Position numbers and translations under genes: made by a program
Origin: GCA-2688265 sp964527395
GTDB lineage: Archaea > Nanobdellota > Nanobdellia > Woesearchaeales > GW2011-AR9
Length of the DNA: 64,000 nt
Assembly (NCBI GenBank): GCA_964527395.1
Contig: CAZGQD010000003.1
Location: 34,616 to 98,615, forward strand
Reading direction: 5' to 3'
Shown: positions 8,337 through 16,871 of the stretch, piece by piece
How the letters are laid out: the number at the start of each line of letters is the position of its first letter
Position numbering within the stretch: position 1 is the stretch's first letter
Notes under the pieces: generated by a model
What the model was told of the DNA's origin: nothing
Database searches by the model: none
The model's input: the letters and a program-made list of their open reading frames with translations, nothing else

Positions 8337-8486
8337 TGCGCAATTTGCTCGTTTTGTTTTGTTTTTCTGCGCAATTTTCCCAGTTGATTCTATTTTGCTT
8401 GTTTTTGTCTGATTTTGTGCTTAAATTTCTTGTTTTTTGGCTGCGCAATTTTCCCGTTTGTTTTTATTTTAGTGCGCAATTTTCCC
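8337..8486 (+). repeat. Four TGCGCAATTT(TCCC) repeats before the RelA/SpoT gene
   Basis: Copies begin at 8337 (TGCGCAATTT only), 8368, 8452 and 8473 (TGCGCAATTTTCCC). Spacings are 31, 84 and 21 bp, which are close to 3, 8 and 2 turns of B-DNA, so all copies face the same side. The last copy ends 35 nt before ATG 8522. This arrangement suggests operators for a regulator of the downstream gene. Confidence 0.75.
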
Positions 8487-8521
8487 AAAGTTTTAAAAAA
8501 GAGGGTTTCTTTTATGGTGTT

Positions 8522-9589
8522 ATGAAGAAAATTGATCTTAAAAAGTTCTCTAAATCTAAGACAGATTGGGCTGGAAAAGTACTTTGTGATTCTAGTAGGT
8601 CGGAAGAGGATAAAAATGTTGCCTTAGAGATTCTTAGCAATTGGAGGGCTGCACATAGTTATCCTATGCATATTTTTACTAATCGGTTACGTAGAATTTC
8701 AGGGAGTTTGGATTCAGGGGCTTTAGTAGCTCAGAGGCTTAAAAGAGTTCCATCGATAATTAAGAAACTTAAGCGTAGTTATGGTGGCAAAAAGGCTAGT
8801 ATGAAACTTAGTCAGATGCAAGATATTGCAGGATGTAGGGTAGTTATGTCAGATATAGATTTAGTTAGGAAGATTTATTCTGAGTATTATGTTAATGGGG
8901 ATTTGAAGCATGAAAAAGTTAATGAGAAGAATTACATCTTGAACCCTAAAAGTGATGGATATCGAAGCATACATTTGATTTATAGATTTTTTAGTGACAA
9001 AGGTAAGGCAGATTATAATGGGCTTCTTGTTGAAGTGCAAATACGTTCTAAATTACAGCATTTGTGGGCTACAGCTGTTGAAACTGTTGATTTTTTTACT
9101 AGGCAAGCAATTAAATCTAATCAAGGGCAAAAGGATTGGGCGGATTTTTTTAGATTGGTTAGTTCTGCGTTTGCTCTGTTTGAGGGATGTAGCTCTGTTC
9201 CTGGAGTTCCTATTCGGGAGAAAGAGTTGTATGCTATGATTTTTAAAATGGAAAAAGAATTGCAAGTTCGTCGTAAGATGAAGAGTTGGATGGAATCTAT
9301 AGAAGTCTTAGATGAGATGAAGAGTAAATATGGTAGTTCTTACTTTTTATTGGAGCTTGATACTGTTCGAGGAAAATTGATAGTTACTGGTTATTCAAAA
9401 AAGCAGGAGAAAAGAGCTCTTAGAGAATATTCTGAAGTTGAGAAGAGAATATATGGCAGGCCTGAGTATGATGTGGTTTTAGTTGGAGCAGATACAAGTG
9501 AAGATTTGAAGAAAGTGTATCCTAACTATTTTTTAGATACTCGAGATTTTATTAGGTACTTGAATCTTATTTTGAAGAAGGTTAAATAG
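8522..9589 (+). CDS. RelA/SpoT-domain nucleotide synthetase-like protein
   Basis: 355 aa from ATG 8522; the frame is open further upstream but there it only translates the repeats. The synthetase fold shows RLKRVPSIIKKLKR, QDIAGCRVV, SDGYRSIHLIY and VEVQIRSKLQHLWATAVET, the ordered motifs of (p)ppGpp synthetases. There is no HD hydrolase domain. A C-terminal domain of about 100 residues ends with YPNYFLDTRDFI, as seen in stand-alone RelA/SpoT-like proteins rather than in long Rel. Such single-domain enzymes in bacteria are either alarmone synthetases or toxic synthetases (toxSAS); archaea generally lack classical ppGpp signalling. Product and role are therefore open. Confidence 0.82.
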   Translation: MKKIDLKKFSKSKTDWAGKVLCDSSRSEEDKNVALEILSNWRAAHSYPMHIFTNRLRRISGSLDSGALVAQRLKRVPSIIKKLKRSYGGKKASMKLSQMQDIAGCRVVMSDIDLVRKIYSEYYVNGDLKHEKVNEKNYILNPKSDGYRSIHLIYRFFSDKGKADYNGLLVEVQIRSKLQHLWATAVETVDFFTRQAIKSNQGQKDWADFFRLVSSAFALFEGCSSVPGVPIREKELYAMIFKMEKELQVRRKMKSWMESIEVLDEMKSKYGSSYFLLELDTVRGKLIVTGYSKKQEKRALREYSEVEKRIYGRPEYDVVLVGADTSEDLKKVYPNYFLDTRDFIRYLNLILKKVK

Positions 9590-9596
9590 CTGTTGT

Positions 9597-9830
9597 TTAA
9601 GATCCAAGAGAGATTTTTAGGGGTAATTTTAGGTTAATTTCTGCTTTTTTTGCGGTTCTTTTTTTGAAACCTAAGATGCCAAATCCGACGGTTTCACCAG
9701 TTTCTTCATCTATTCTTTCAAAGATTCCTTCTTTAATGTCTTTGACGTAACTTTTTGGGAAGTTTCCTAGATTAATCTCTAGAAAATCTCCTTCTTGATC
9801 ATAATAGATGTGTAAATTACCTTTCATCAT
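9597..9830 (-). CDS. DUF2283 protein, likely antitoxin
   Basis: 77 aa. The pattern LHIYYDQEGDFLEINLG followed by IDEETGETVGFGILGF is the DUF2283 signature, a small beta-rich protein commonly found as the antitoxin partner of RelE/barnase-like toxins. Its start overlaps the stop of the upstream 111-aa gene by 4 nt, so the two are translationally coupled. Confidence 0.75.
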   Translation of the reverse strand: MMKGNLHIYYDQEGDFLEINLGNFPKSYVKDIKEGIFERIDEETGETVGFGILGFKKRTAKKAEINLKLPLKISLGS

Positions 9831-10162
9831 TGTATTCTCCTCACAAAATGTACTGTAATTATGAAGCCATGTCCATTTAAGTACTTTACTATGACTTTTA
9901 GGTATTTTGCTTTTGATTGTCTATGCTTATAGTAACGATAATATGAATGAACTTGGTGGTCAAAAGAGTAATTTGTGATTTTTATTGGCTCTTTTAGAGT
10001 TTCTTTGATAAATTCAAGATTATGTTGGACTTCAGGGTGCAAGGAAAGCATAGCTTTCCTGCACAGGAAATTATTAATTTCCTTGTGTTTTGATAGATGA
10101 TTCCAACGTTCTTTTGTTAAGCGAATGAATCTTTTTGATTTGTCAATGATTTTGAATATCAT
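9827..10162 (-). CDS. Probable BECR/RelE-fold toxin of a DUF2283 TA pair
   Basis: 111 aa, basic, first gene of a two-gene unit with a DUF2283 protein. Helical N-terminus (ERWNHLSKHKEI), then HPEVQHNLEFIKETLKEPIKI, and a beta-strand end with KYLKVIVKYLNGHGFIITVHF. This is the usual shape of phage-barnase/EndoU/RelE-like nucleases paired with DUF2283. Repeat E1 (10038-10087) lies within the frame and encodes the segment around NNFLCRKAMLSLHPEV, so the protein carries a repeat-derived insert without losing its frame. Confidence 0.65.
   Translation of the reverse strand: MIFKIIDKSKRFIRLTKERWNHLSKHKEINNFLCRKAMLSLHPEVQHNLEFIKETLKEPIKITNYSFDHQVHSYYRYYKHRQSKAKYLKVIVKYLNGHGFIITVHFVRRIQ
10038..10087. 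repeat. Family E double hairpin, copy E1 (inside the toxin gene)
   Basis: Two adjacent palindromes, AGGAAAGC/GCTTTCCT and AGGAAAT/ATTTCCT, separated and bordered by TGCA/TGCAC/TGTG. Same design as E2-E5, where the joints read GTAC. It is read through in frame by the toxin gene. Confidence 0.75.
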
Positions 10163-10235
10163 GAAAGATAATTTTGGAAGAAGTTATTAATGAATAAAGT
10201 GGTTCTGGATTATTTATATTATAAAATTTTATTAG

Positions 10236-10287
10236 GTACAAGAAAATTAACAATTTTCTGTACTGAAAATCTTAGATTTTCATGTAC
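10236..10287. repeat. Family E double hairpin, copy E2
   Basis: GTAC, palindrome AGAAAAT..ATTTTCT, GTAC, palindrome TGAAAATC..GATTTTCA, TGTAC. It lies in the gap between the TA pair and the RIO kinase gene, upstream of both. Confidence 0.75.
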
Positions 10288-10356
10288 TTGAATCTTATTT
10301 TGAAGAAGGTTTAGCCTAAAGTTTTATTATAGAGCTTTGTTTTTCTTTAGTTAATC

Positions 10357-11073
10357 ATGGTTACACTTACATATCAAGAACGGTTCAAAACAGCTAAAGG
10401 AGTCTTTGATGCTTTTACTAAAAGAAATTTGTTTGAGTTATCACAGCGAGGTTTTTTTGATGAAATTATTTCGCCACTTAAGGTAGGAAAGGAAAGTAAT
10501 GTGTTTTTGGCTAGTTCTGGGAAAGGTTTTTTGATAATTAAGATCTATCGTGTACAGAATGCTGATTTTAAAGGGATGTATAAGTATATTAGTTTAGATC
10601 CTAGGTATGAGAAGTTGAAGAAGAGGAGGCGTGAAATTATATTTTCTTGGGTGCGACGTGAGTATCAGAATCTGTTTGTGGCTAAGAAAAATGGAGTTAG
10701 AGTTCCGAAAGTGTATACAGTGAAGCATAACGTTCTTGTTTTAGATATTGTGGGGAAGAAAAAATCTGGAGAAGTTGCCTTGCCTTTGAAGGATACTGTT
10801 CCAGTTGATCCTGAGAAGTTTTTAGATGGAATTTTGTTTCAAGTACGTAAATTGTGGAAGAAAGCTGGGTTGGTGCATGGAGATTTGTCATCTTTTAATA
10901 TTTTGAATGATAATGAGAAGCCTGTTTTGATTGATTTTTCGCAGTCGACGCTGGTGAAGTCTTCTAACGCTGATGAGTTGTTACGTAGGGATTTGAAGAA
11001 TGTTCTTGGGTGGTTTAGGAAGTTAGGGGTTGTTAGGGATTTGGATGAAGTGTATGCCAAGATTGTTAAGTGA
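10357..11073 (+). CDS. RIO-type serine kinase
   Basis: 238 aa. RIO kinases act in small-subunit ribosome maturation. Visible are the glycine-loop equivalent GKESNVFLA, the ATP-binding KIYR, the catalytic loop VHGDLSSFNIL near residue 172 and the metal-binding LIDFSQS near residue 192. The STLVKSSNADELLRRDL tail is typical of Rio1. The next conserved gene downstream encodes a Dim2-like KH protein, a known partner in ribosome assembly. Confidence 0.9.
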   Translation: MVTLTYQERFKTAKGVFDAFTKRNLFELSQRGFFDEIISPLKVGKESNVFLASSGKGFLIIKIYRVQNADFKGMYKYISLDPRYEKLKKRRREIIFSWVRREYQNLFVAKKNGVRVPKVYTVKHNVLVLDIVGKKKSGEVALPLKDTVPVDPEKFLDGILFQVRKLWKKAGLVHGDLSSFNILNDNEKPVLIDFSQSTLVKSSNADELLRRDLKNVLGWFRKLGVVRDLDEVYAKIVK

Positions 11074-11115
11074 ATAGTGGGAAGTTTATTATAGATTAGT
11101 TTCTTTGTTTTTTCT

Positions 11116-11502
11116 ATGTCAGAATTATATCAGTTGTTAGAACAAGCTTATGAATTAGTTTCTAATGTAGATGGACCTAGTTATGTATTGGGGCTTGCTT
11201 CAGCTACAGGGCTTTTTGGTATTGCAGCAGGTGTTGGAAGATGGAGAGATCATGTAGTTCAAAGAGAGTTTAGGAATAAGTCTGCTGCAAGAAAGAAGGC
11301 TCTTGATGATCTGGTAAAAGAACGTAGTCCTCCTGATTTGAGTGATTATGTTGGGCAGTGGGTGATTATAAGTCCAAATATGGAAGTTATTGGACATGGA
11401 GAACATAGAGAAGCAATGACTATGGCTGAAAAAACAGGATACGATTTAGGGAATTGTGTGATGTTTGGTGTGGATGAGCCTGCTGATGTTTATATTGGGT
11501 GA
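11116..11502 (+). CDS. DUF5678-like small protein with N-terminal membrane segment
   Basis: 128 aa. A hydrophobic segment at about residues 22-42 is followed by a basic helix. The C-terminal part, YVGQWVIISPNMEVIGHGEH...MTMAEKTGYD, resembles DUF5678, a small beta-alpha fold of unknown role. Arginine codons are almost all AGA/AGG, as in the other lineage-specific genes here. Confidence 0.6.
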   Translation: MSELYQLLEQAYELVSNVDGPSYVLGLASATGLFGIAAGVGRWRDHVVQREFRNKSAARKKALDDLVKERSPPDLSDYVGQWVIISPNMEVIGHGEHREAMTMAEKTGYDLGNCVMFGVDEPADVYIG

Positions 11503-11585
11503 GGGAGTTATAATTTATCTTAGATATGATAATTTTTTTCTTTTATGAGTATACTTTTTAAAGTAGAGTTGTTCTTAGGTGCTTT

Positions 11586-12191
11586 ATGGAAGAAAACAAG
11601 GTTGAAACTGCTCTTGAGTCTATGGAAGTTGAACAAGTAGAAGAATCTAATGATTTAGATATGATGCATGAGGAGCTGAAGATTCCAAAAGATCGAGTTG
11701 CAGTATTGATTGGGTCTAGTGGGAAGACTAAATTGGATCTAGAAGTTAAAAGTGGATGTAAAATTGATGTGGAGTCTGCTAGTGGGCTTGTGGATATCTC
11801 AGGTAGTGATCCAATTAAATTATTTGATTGTAAAGATATTGTTTTAGCTGTTGGGCGTGGGTTTAACCCTAAAGTTGCACTTAAATTGTTATTGGAAACA
11901 CATTCTTTGGAAGTTATTCGTCTGCGTGACATTGTGGGAAGTAATCAAAAACAAATGGAGCGGATTAAAAGTAGAGTGATTGGTCGGGCTGGAAAGGTTC
12001 GAGGGGAACTTGAGAGGCTAACTAAATGTGACATTGCGGTTTATGGGAAAACAGTATCTATTATTGGAGATAGTATGGATGTAGCACTTTGTCATAGAGC
12101 AATTGAGATGCTACTTAAAGGAGCTATGCATAAGACTGTTTATACCTTTTTAGAGAAGCAGGTTAGGCAGGCTGAATTGGCTGGTGTTTAG
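11586..12191 (+). CDS. Dim2/Pno1-like KH-domain RNA-binding protein
   Basis: 201 aa. An acidic N-terminus is followed by two KH domains: LKIPKDRVAVLIGSSGKTKLD, then SRVIGRAGKVRGELERLT with an intact GxxG in the second. LAVGRGFNPKVALKLL between them is a hallmark of Dim2/Pno1. The protein helps 18S/16S 3'-end maturation in its family and works with RIO kinase, whose gene lies just upstream. Confidence 0.9.
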   Translation: MEENKVETALESMEVEQVEESNDLDMMHEELKIPKDRVAVLIGSSGKTKLDLEVKSGCKIDVESASGLVDISGSDPIKLFDCKDIVLAVGRGFNPKVALKLLLETHSLEVIRLRDIVGSNQKQMERIKSRVIGRAGKVRGELERLTKCDIAVYGKTVSIIGDSMDVALCHRAIEMLLKGAMHKTVYTFLEKQVRQAELAGV

Positions 12192-12237
12192 ATTTTGTCA
12201 GAGTGTTTATATAGTTCTTTTCTTGTTTATTTAGTTT

Positions 12238-12534
12238 ATGGTAAATGATTTGAAAGCGTTGGTTACTAGGTTAGGTGATGAGATAGTAGCAAGTGGAAGA
12301 ATGACAAGAGCAGAATTAAATGCTAGGCATGAAGCTCATTGTAGAAGGCTTCCTCCAGCAGATCCTAATTGTCTAATTGATATGTATGGTGGAGCTTGGA
12401 GTAGATATGAACGTTTAGGAGATAGATTTGGTGGCTTGTCAGATGAATCTCTTGAAAGAGTTGCTAGAGGAGATGGGCTTATAAGCGGATTTTATAATGG
12501 GCTGAAAAGAGAAGAAGTTAATAATTATTCTTAG
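12238..12534 (+). CDS. Hypothetical protein
   Basis: 98 aa, charged, probably helical, with no membrane segment. MVNDLKALVTRLGDEIVASGR and GGLSDESLERVARGDGLISG are visible but match no family I know. It has its own start close behind the KH gene and precedes top6B on the same strand. Arginine is coded mostly by AGA/AGG. Confidence 0.6.
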   Translation: MVNDLKALVTRLGDEIVASGRMTRAELNARHEAHCRRLPPADPNCLIDMYGGAWSRYERLGDRFGGLSDESLERVARGDGLISGFYNGLKREEVNNYS

Positions 12535-12623
12535 TTTGGTATGATTTAGGGTGTTTTTTGTTTGGGAAGTTCTTAAAACTAAGCGGAATCTTTTTATACG
12601 AGTTCTTTTGAATTTTAGTTGAT

Positions 12624-14312
12624 ATGGCGGGAAGGGTACATGCATCTGAGTTGGCTAAAGGCCAAAAACAAATTTCTGTAGCTGAATTTTTTGAGAAAAA
12701 TAGGCATTTGTTAGGGTTTGATAATCCTAGACGTGCTTTGATGACAACAATCAAGGAAGCAGTAGATAATTCACTTGATGCTTGTGAAGAGGCTAGAATA
12801 TTGCCAGAAATTTCTGTTGAGATAATTCAACTGAGTGAATCTAGGTACAGAGTTATAGTTGAAGATAACGGACCAGGGATTGTGAAAAAGCAAGTTCCTA
12901 ACATTTTTGCACGTTTGCTTTATGGGAGTAAGTTTGGTAAAAGAGTTCAAGCACGTGGACAGCAAGGGATTGGGATCTCAGCTAGTGTTTTATATGGACA
13001 GTTAACAACAGGGAAGCCTGCCAAAATTGTGACTAAAATAGATAAAGGAAGTAAAGCTTACACTTGTAGAGTTAAAATTGATACTATCAAAAATGCATCA
13101 GTAGTTTCTGATGAGGGTGAAGTTGATTGGGAAGAAGTAGATCATGGAACCAAAATTGAAATAGATCTTGAGGGTTATTATCAAAAGGGAAGAAAAAGTG
13201 TTGATGAGTATTTAAAGGAAACAGCAATTGTTAACCCGCATGTAACTTTGATTTATACAGACCCTAACGCAGAACAGTTAATTTTTCCACGAGTAGCAGA
13301 GGTGCTTCCTCCTAAAGCTAAGGAAATTAAGCCGCACCCGCATGGAGTTGAACTTGGAATTTTGATGAAGATGATGAAAATTAGTTCTGAGAAAACACTT
13401 TCTGGGTTTTTGCAAAATGAATTTGAAAGGGTAGGAAACAAAACCCTTAAAGAGATTTGTTCTAATAGTGCACTTCTTCCTAAGATGAAGATTAAAGATG
13501 TTTCACGTGAACATTGTGAGAAATTGCTTAAAGGAATTGCGCGAACCAAAATTATGGCGCCACCTACAGATTGTATCTCACCGATCACAGCAGATCTACT
13601 TGAGAAAGGACTTCGTAAGGAAATTAATGCAGAGTTTTTTTGTTCAGCTAGTCGTCCAGCAGCAGTATATCGAGGAAATCCGTTCGTAATTGAAGTTGCG
13701 CTTGCTTATGGTGGAGAACAGCCAGGAGATAAAGTTATTCGAGTAATGAGGTTTGCAAATAGAGTACCTTTGCTTTATCAACAAGGTGCGTGTACAATTA
13801 ATAGTACTATGCAAAAGATGTCGTGGAGAGCTTATGGTCTTCAGCAATCACGTGGTGGTTTACCAGTTGGACCTTGCACAGTAGTTGTACACATGGCGTC
13901 AACATGGGTTCCATTCACATCAGAAAGTAAAGAAGCTATTGCAGGTTATGAAGAAATTTCAAAAGAAATTCGGTTAGCTATTCAAGAAGTTGGACGTAAG
14001 TTAGCTTCATTTGTACGTAAGAAAAAGAAAATTGGTGATGAGGCTAAGAAACGTGATTATATTGAGAAGTATATTCCACATGTGGCTGAGGCTTTGCAGG
14101 AACTGCTTGGTTTTAATGAAATGGACAAGAAGAAAACTGAAGATAAGTTAGGGGAGATACTTGAGCAAACACGAGGGGAGCTTGAAGATATTTCAGTTAA
14201 GAATGAAGATTATGATCCAGAATTAGCTAAGATTGGGCGAGATTTGCCTGAGGTAAAAGAAGAGTTAGATGATTCTGATGGGGCTGCTGGGAAGGATAAG
14301 AAGAAAAAGTAA
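12624..14312 (+). CDS. top6B: DNA topoisomerase VI subunit B
   Basis: 562 aa. The GHKL ATPase domain has the N box EAVDNSLDACEEA near residue 45, the G1 box EDNGPGI near 78 and the G2 box GQQGIGIS near 112. The transducer domain follows, with the catalytic Lys loop in the segment SKEAIAGYEEI. A lysine-rich tail ends the protein. With subunit A it forms the type IIB topoisomerase that relaxes and decatenates DNA in archaea. A TATA-like TTTTTATACG (12590-12599) lies 25-34 nt before ATG. Family-A RNA copy A1 separates it from top6A. Confidence 0.97.
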   Translation: MAGRVHASELAKGQKQISVAEFFEKNRHLLGFDNPRRALMTTIKEAVDNSLDACEEARILPEISVEIIQLSESRYRVIVEDNGPGIVKKQVPNIFARLLYGSKFGKRVQARGQQGIGISASVLYGQLTTGKPAKIVTKIDKGSKAYTCRVKIDTIKNASVVSDEGEVDWEEVDHGTKIEIDLEGYYQKGRKSVDEYLKETAIVNPHVTLIYTDPNAEQLIFPRVAEVLPPKAKEIKPHPHGVELGILMKMMKISSEKTLSGFLQNEFERVGNKTLKEICSNSALLPKMKIKDVSREHCEKLLKGIARTKIMAPPTDCISPITADLLEKGLRKEINAEFFCSASRPAAVYRGNPFVIEVALAYGGEQPGDKVIRVMRFANRVPLLYQQGACTINSTMQKMSWRAYGLQQSRGGLPVGPCTVVVHMASTWVPFTSESKEAIAGYEEISKEIRLAIQEVGRKLASFVRKKKKIGDEAKKRDYIEKYIPHVAEALQELLGFNEMDKKKTEDKLGEILEQTRGELEDISVKNEDYDPELAKIGRDLPEVKEELDDSDGAAGKDKKKK

Positions 14313-14382
14313 TGAAAATAATTTGATTAGATGAGAAGAAAAAGATTTAGCAATGTTTTGTTCTTGAATTATATAATTCAAG

Positions 14383-14558
14383 AAAAGAGCACTGTCAGAC
14401 TTAGTGCAGGCATAAACCACTCAGTTTGGAATTTTGGTTTGTTTCAAACCAAAATCTGGTGGTTGGATTTAATGTGCTGGATGACATTGCCAGTAGGTGT
14501 CCGCGAGGAAACCTCTTGGGACTTGGTTCGCGTGCTCACCAAGGGACGGCGCTCTTTT
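14383..14558 (+). ncRNA. Family A structured RNA candidate, copy A1
   Basis: Closed by AAAAGAGC/GCTCTTTT. The shared 5' core reads CAGACTTAGTGCAGG and continues to ACCACTCAG. A strong hairpin ATTTTGGTTTG/CAAACCAAAAT follows, then the 3' core ATTGCCAGTAGG (14486-14497) and two extra hairpins before the closing stem. A separate perfect hairpin TTCTTGAATT/AATTCAAGAA stands just upstream. It fills most of the 287-nt gap between top6B and top6A, so it may be part of their transcript or a separate gene. Confidence 0.65.
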
Positions 14559-14599
14559 CTTTTGAGAATATAGATAAATTTGTAGGTATTGAGATTAAA

Positions 14600-15715
14600 A
14601 TGGCAGGAAAAGCAAGTGCAGGGAAAGGAGCAAAGGTTGATGTAGTAAAAAAGATTCAAGATGTTGCTAAAGGTATCTATGATGATGTTCTTTTGCTTAA
14701 AAAGCCAGATTTAGTTATGCCAATTAGGTCGCTTAGTAATGTAGCTTATAACGAAAAGGATGGGTATTTTCAGATACTTAGTAAAGTTAAAACTCGTACG
14801 CTTTCTGCTACTACAATCAAGACTTTTGCACAGACTCTTAGAATGATGGGTCTTTCTAAAGATTTGATTAAAGGAAAAGATCTTGCAACTAAAAGAGAGG
14901 CTTATTATGTTTCCAAAAACTGGGGAGATGCTAGGTTCAAAGAACAGCCGGAGTCAGATACAGTAATGGATGATATCGAAGCTATGATGCGAGTTAATCG
15001 TGAACAAATTGGCTTTGTACCTGAGGAGAAAGGTGGAGCTGTTGCTGGTGCACTTACAGTTATTGATAAAGATTCAGAGACAGGAGAGAAGCTTGAGATT
15101 GATTGTACCAAATTTGGTTCAGGTGCTTATTCGGTTCCTTCATCAGTAGAGCATTTATCGTTTAAAACAAAAGCAAAGTTTGTACTTGCTATTGAAACAT
15201 CAGGTATGTTTGAGAGGCTCAATAAGCATAAGTATTGGAGAAAAGCGAATTGTATTTTGATTTCAATGGGAGGAGTACCAACTCGTGCTTGTAGACGGTT
15301 TATTCGTAAATTGTCTGATGAAAAGGATCTTCCTGTATATGTATTTACGGACGGGGACCCCTACGGTTTTTTCTCAATATATCGAACACTTCGTGTTGGG
15401 TCAGGTAATGCAGCTCACATAAATGAGTTCTTTTGTGTACCTAGAGCTAGGTTTTTAGGAGTAACTCCGCAAGACATTGTTGATTATAATCTTCCTACTC
15501 ATCCTCTTAAAGATGTGGATTACAAAAAAATTAAGGATGTTTTGAAAAATGATCCATTCTGTAAACAACATAAAGAGTGGCAAAAAGCTCTTGCGCAAAT
15601 GGTTAAGATGAAGGTAAGAGTTGAGCAGCAGGCGTTTTCTGCAAAGGGATTGAACTACGTTTTAGAGACTTATTTGCCTGAAAAGATTGCTAACCCTAAG
15701 AAATGGCTGCCTTAG
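14600..15715 (+). CDS. top6A: DNA topoisomerase VI subunit A
   Basis: 371 aa from ATG 14600, which gives the usual MAGKASAGK-type start; the frame is open further upstream only through RNA copy A1. The winged-helix part contains REAYYVSKNWGDARF with the catalytic Tyr near residue 102. The Toprim domain has the catalytic Glu in LAIETSGMFERL and the acidic motif VFTDGDPYGFFSIYRT near residue 250. It ends KKWLP, a normal terminus. The last 15 bp of the gene are duplicated 1,156 bp downstream, on the far side of an endonuclease gene. Confidence 0.97.
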   Translation: MAGKASAGKGAKVDVVKKIQDVAKGIYDDVLLLKKPDLVMPIRSLSNVAYNEKDGYFQILSKVKTRTLSATTIKTFAQTLRMMGLSKDLIKGKDLATKREAYYVSKNWGDARFKEQPESDTVMDDIEAMMRVNREQIGFVPEEKGGAVAGALTVIDKDSETGEKLEIDCTKFGSGAYSVPSSVEHLSFKTKAKFVLAIETSGMFERLNKHKYWRKANCILISMGGVPTRACRRFIRKLSDEKDLPVYVFTDGDPYGFFSIYRTLRVGSGNAAHINEFFCVPRARFLGVTPQDIVDYNLPTHPLKDVDYKKIKDVLKNDPFCKQHKEWQKALAQMVKMKVRVEQQAFSAKGLNYVLETYLPEKIANPKKWLP

Positions 15716-16718
15716 GTTGATTAAAATTGTTTACTAAAGATTTTAATCTTTCTTTCTTGTGAGGATATCTGAAGCCAATTTCTTTTTGATATAAGGCGAT
15801 TTGAGATCTGCTTTTTATTTCTAATGTATAATAATCGTAGTTGTTGCTATGTTTTTTGTAGAGGTTGAAATTTATGTTTAGTTGTTTTAGAATTTCTTGG
15901 ATTTCTAATAGAATGCCTTTACTTGATTGAGACAAACCAATTACAGGATATTTTTGTTTGTCAATTTTGTTACACCAACCATCTCCATCGAAGAACCCAA
16001 TAATAAATTGTTTTTTTAGGTTCATAGGAGCTTTTTGGATAAGTTTAGGGATTTTTAGTCTTCCTTTTTTGTATCCTGCTGGCATTTCGAATACGTTGTT
16101 TAGAAGTCTGTGTAACATCATACTGGTAAAAAGAAGTCTATACCATCTTCCATTGTAAACTGTTTTTACATTTGTTTTTAAGTTGAATTCTTGTTTTAGT
16201 ATGTGAAGAAGAGTTTCTAGAGTGTTTTTCTTTTCATCAGTGACGGTTATTTCCCAGCGAAACCTTTTTTCTTGTTTGTATGTTAAGTTTATGTTTCTTA
16301 AAGAACCGTCTGCGTATAGAATACCTAGGAAGTATGCTAAATCTTCTGTTAGTGTTTTTGGGATTTTGATTATTAATGGAGAGTTCATTGCTCTGAAAAA
16401 TTTAGCTTGTTGGAAGCATTGGTTGTAGAGGTCTTTTTCTTCTTTTTTTGTTTTATGGCATTTTTGTTTCCAGAATTTGAGTAATATTTTGAGTTTTTTA
16501 ATTGGAATAGGATATTTTCCTTTTCTCCATGAGTAAAAAGTGGGAGTTGGTATGATTTTAATTAATTCTTTTTGGAATTGACCTTTAGGAATGTTTTGTT
16601 TAAGGTCAATGTAGATGTCAGAGATGATATTTGAAATCCCATCTATGCATATTGGACTTTTGGTTACGTCGTCTATTTTTGGGTCAATTAGTTTGTTGAA
16701 GTAGTTGTTTATTTCCAT
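15696..16718 (-). CDS. Free-standing LAGLIDADG homing endonuclease
   Basis: 340 aa from ATG 16718, chosen because a TATA box (GCTTATAAGC) sits 24 nt upstream. The frame also runs upstream to a TTG, but through non-coding DNA. Two LAGLIDADG motifs are present, LAYFLGILYADGSLRN and KKQFIIGFFDGDGWCNK, each ending in an acidic catalytic residue, so the enzyme is a monomer with two half-sites. The N-terminal part has YSWRKGKYPIPIKKLKILLKF, a helix-turn-helix-like region. The gene is convergent with top6A and overlaps its last 20 bp. It lies between 15-bp direct repeats and inside no protein gene or recognised intron. Confidence 0.88.
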   Translation of the reverse strand: MEINNYFNKLIDPKIDDVTKSPICIDGISNIISDIYIDLKQNIPKGQFQKELIKIIPTPTFYSWRKGKYPIPIKKLKILLKFWKQKCHKTKKEEKDLYNQCFQQAKFFRAMNSPLIIKIPKTLTEDLAYFLGILYADGSLRNINLTYKQEKRFRWEITVTDEKKNTLETLLHILKQEFNLKTNVKTVYNGRWYRLLFTSMMLHRLLNNVFEMPAGYKKGRLKIPKLIQKAPMNLKKQFIIGFFDGDGWCNKIDKQKYPVIGLSQSSKGILLEIQEILKQLNINFNLYKKHSNNYDYYTLEIKSRSQIALYQKEIGFRYPHKKERLKSLVNNFNQPKAAIS

Positions 16719-16871
16719 GGTCTGAAGTCTTTGGAAAGCTTGCTTATAAGCGTTGTCCGCGCCTGTCCAGTGGGTTGTGGGTCGTCTTTTTAAGCATAGA
16801 TTTTTGGATTTTGAGCACAAAATTAGGGTGTCCAGTGAGGTCCTAATTTAACTTAAAAATGGCTGCCTTAG
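15701..16871. mobile_element. Endonuclease insertion bounded by 15-bp direct repeats
   Basis: AAATGGCTGCCTTAG occurs at 15701-15715, forming the end and stop codon of top6A, and again at 16857-16871. Between them lie the endonuclease gene, its promoter and a stem-loop AAATTAGG/CCTAATTT (16820-16827 with 16842-16849). The second copy contains the stop codon of an opposing open frame. This looks like an insertion that restored the end of top6A. Confidence 0.7.
16742..16751 (-). promoter_or_regulatory. TATA box of the homing endonuclease gene
   Basis: GCTTATAAGC, 24 nt upstream of ATG 16718 on the minus strand. It supports a leaderless transcript carried by the insertion itself. Confidence 0.55.

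Noticed and set aside
8336..8521. N-terminal extension of the RelA/SpoT frame from a TTG
   Set aside because: It would translate the phased repeats and is not like the family; ATG 8522 fits.
14383..14558. Family A as SRP RNA
   Set aside because: The SRP helix 8 motif (GGAAG...AGCA) is missing and there are five copies; SRP RNA is normally single copy.
14426..14599. Upstream extension of top6A
   Set aside because: It runs through RNA copy A1; ATG 14600 gives the normal start.
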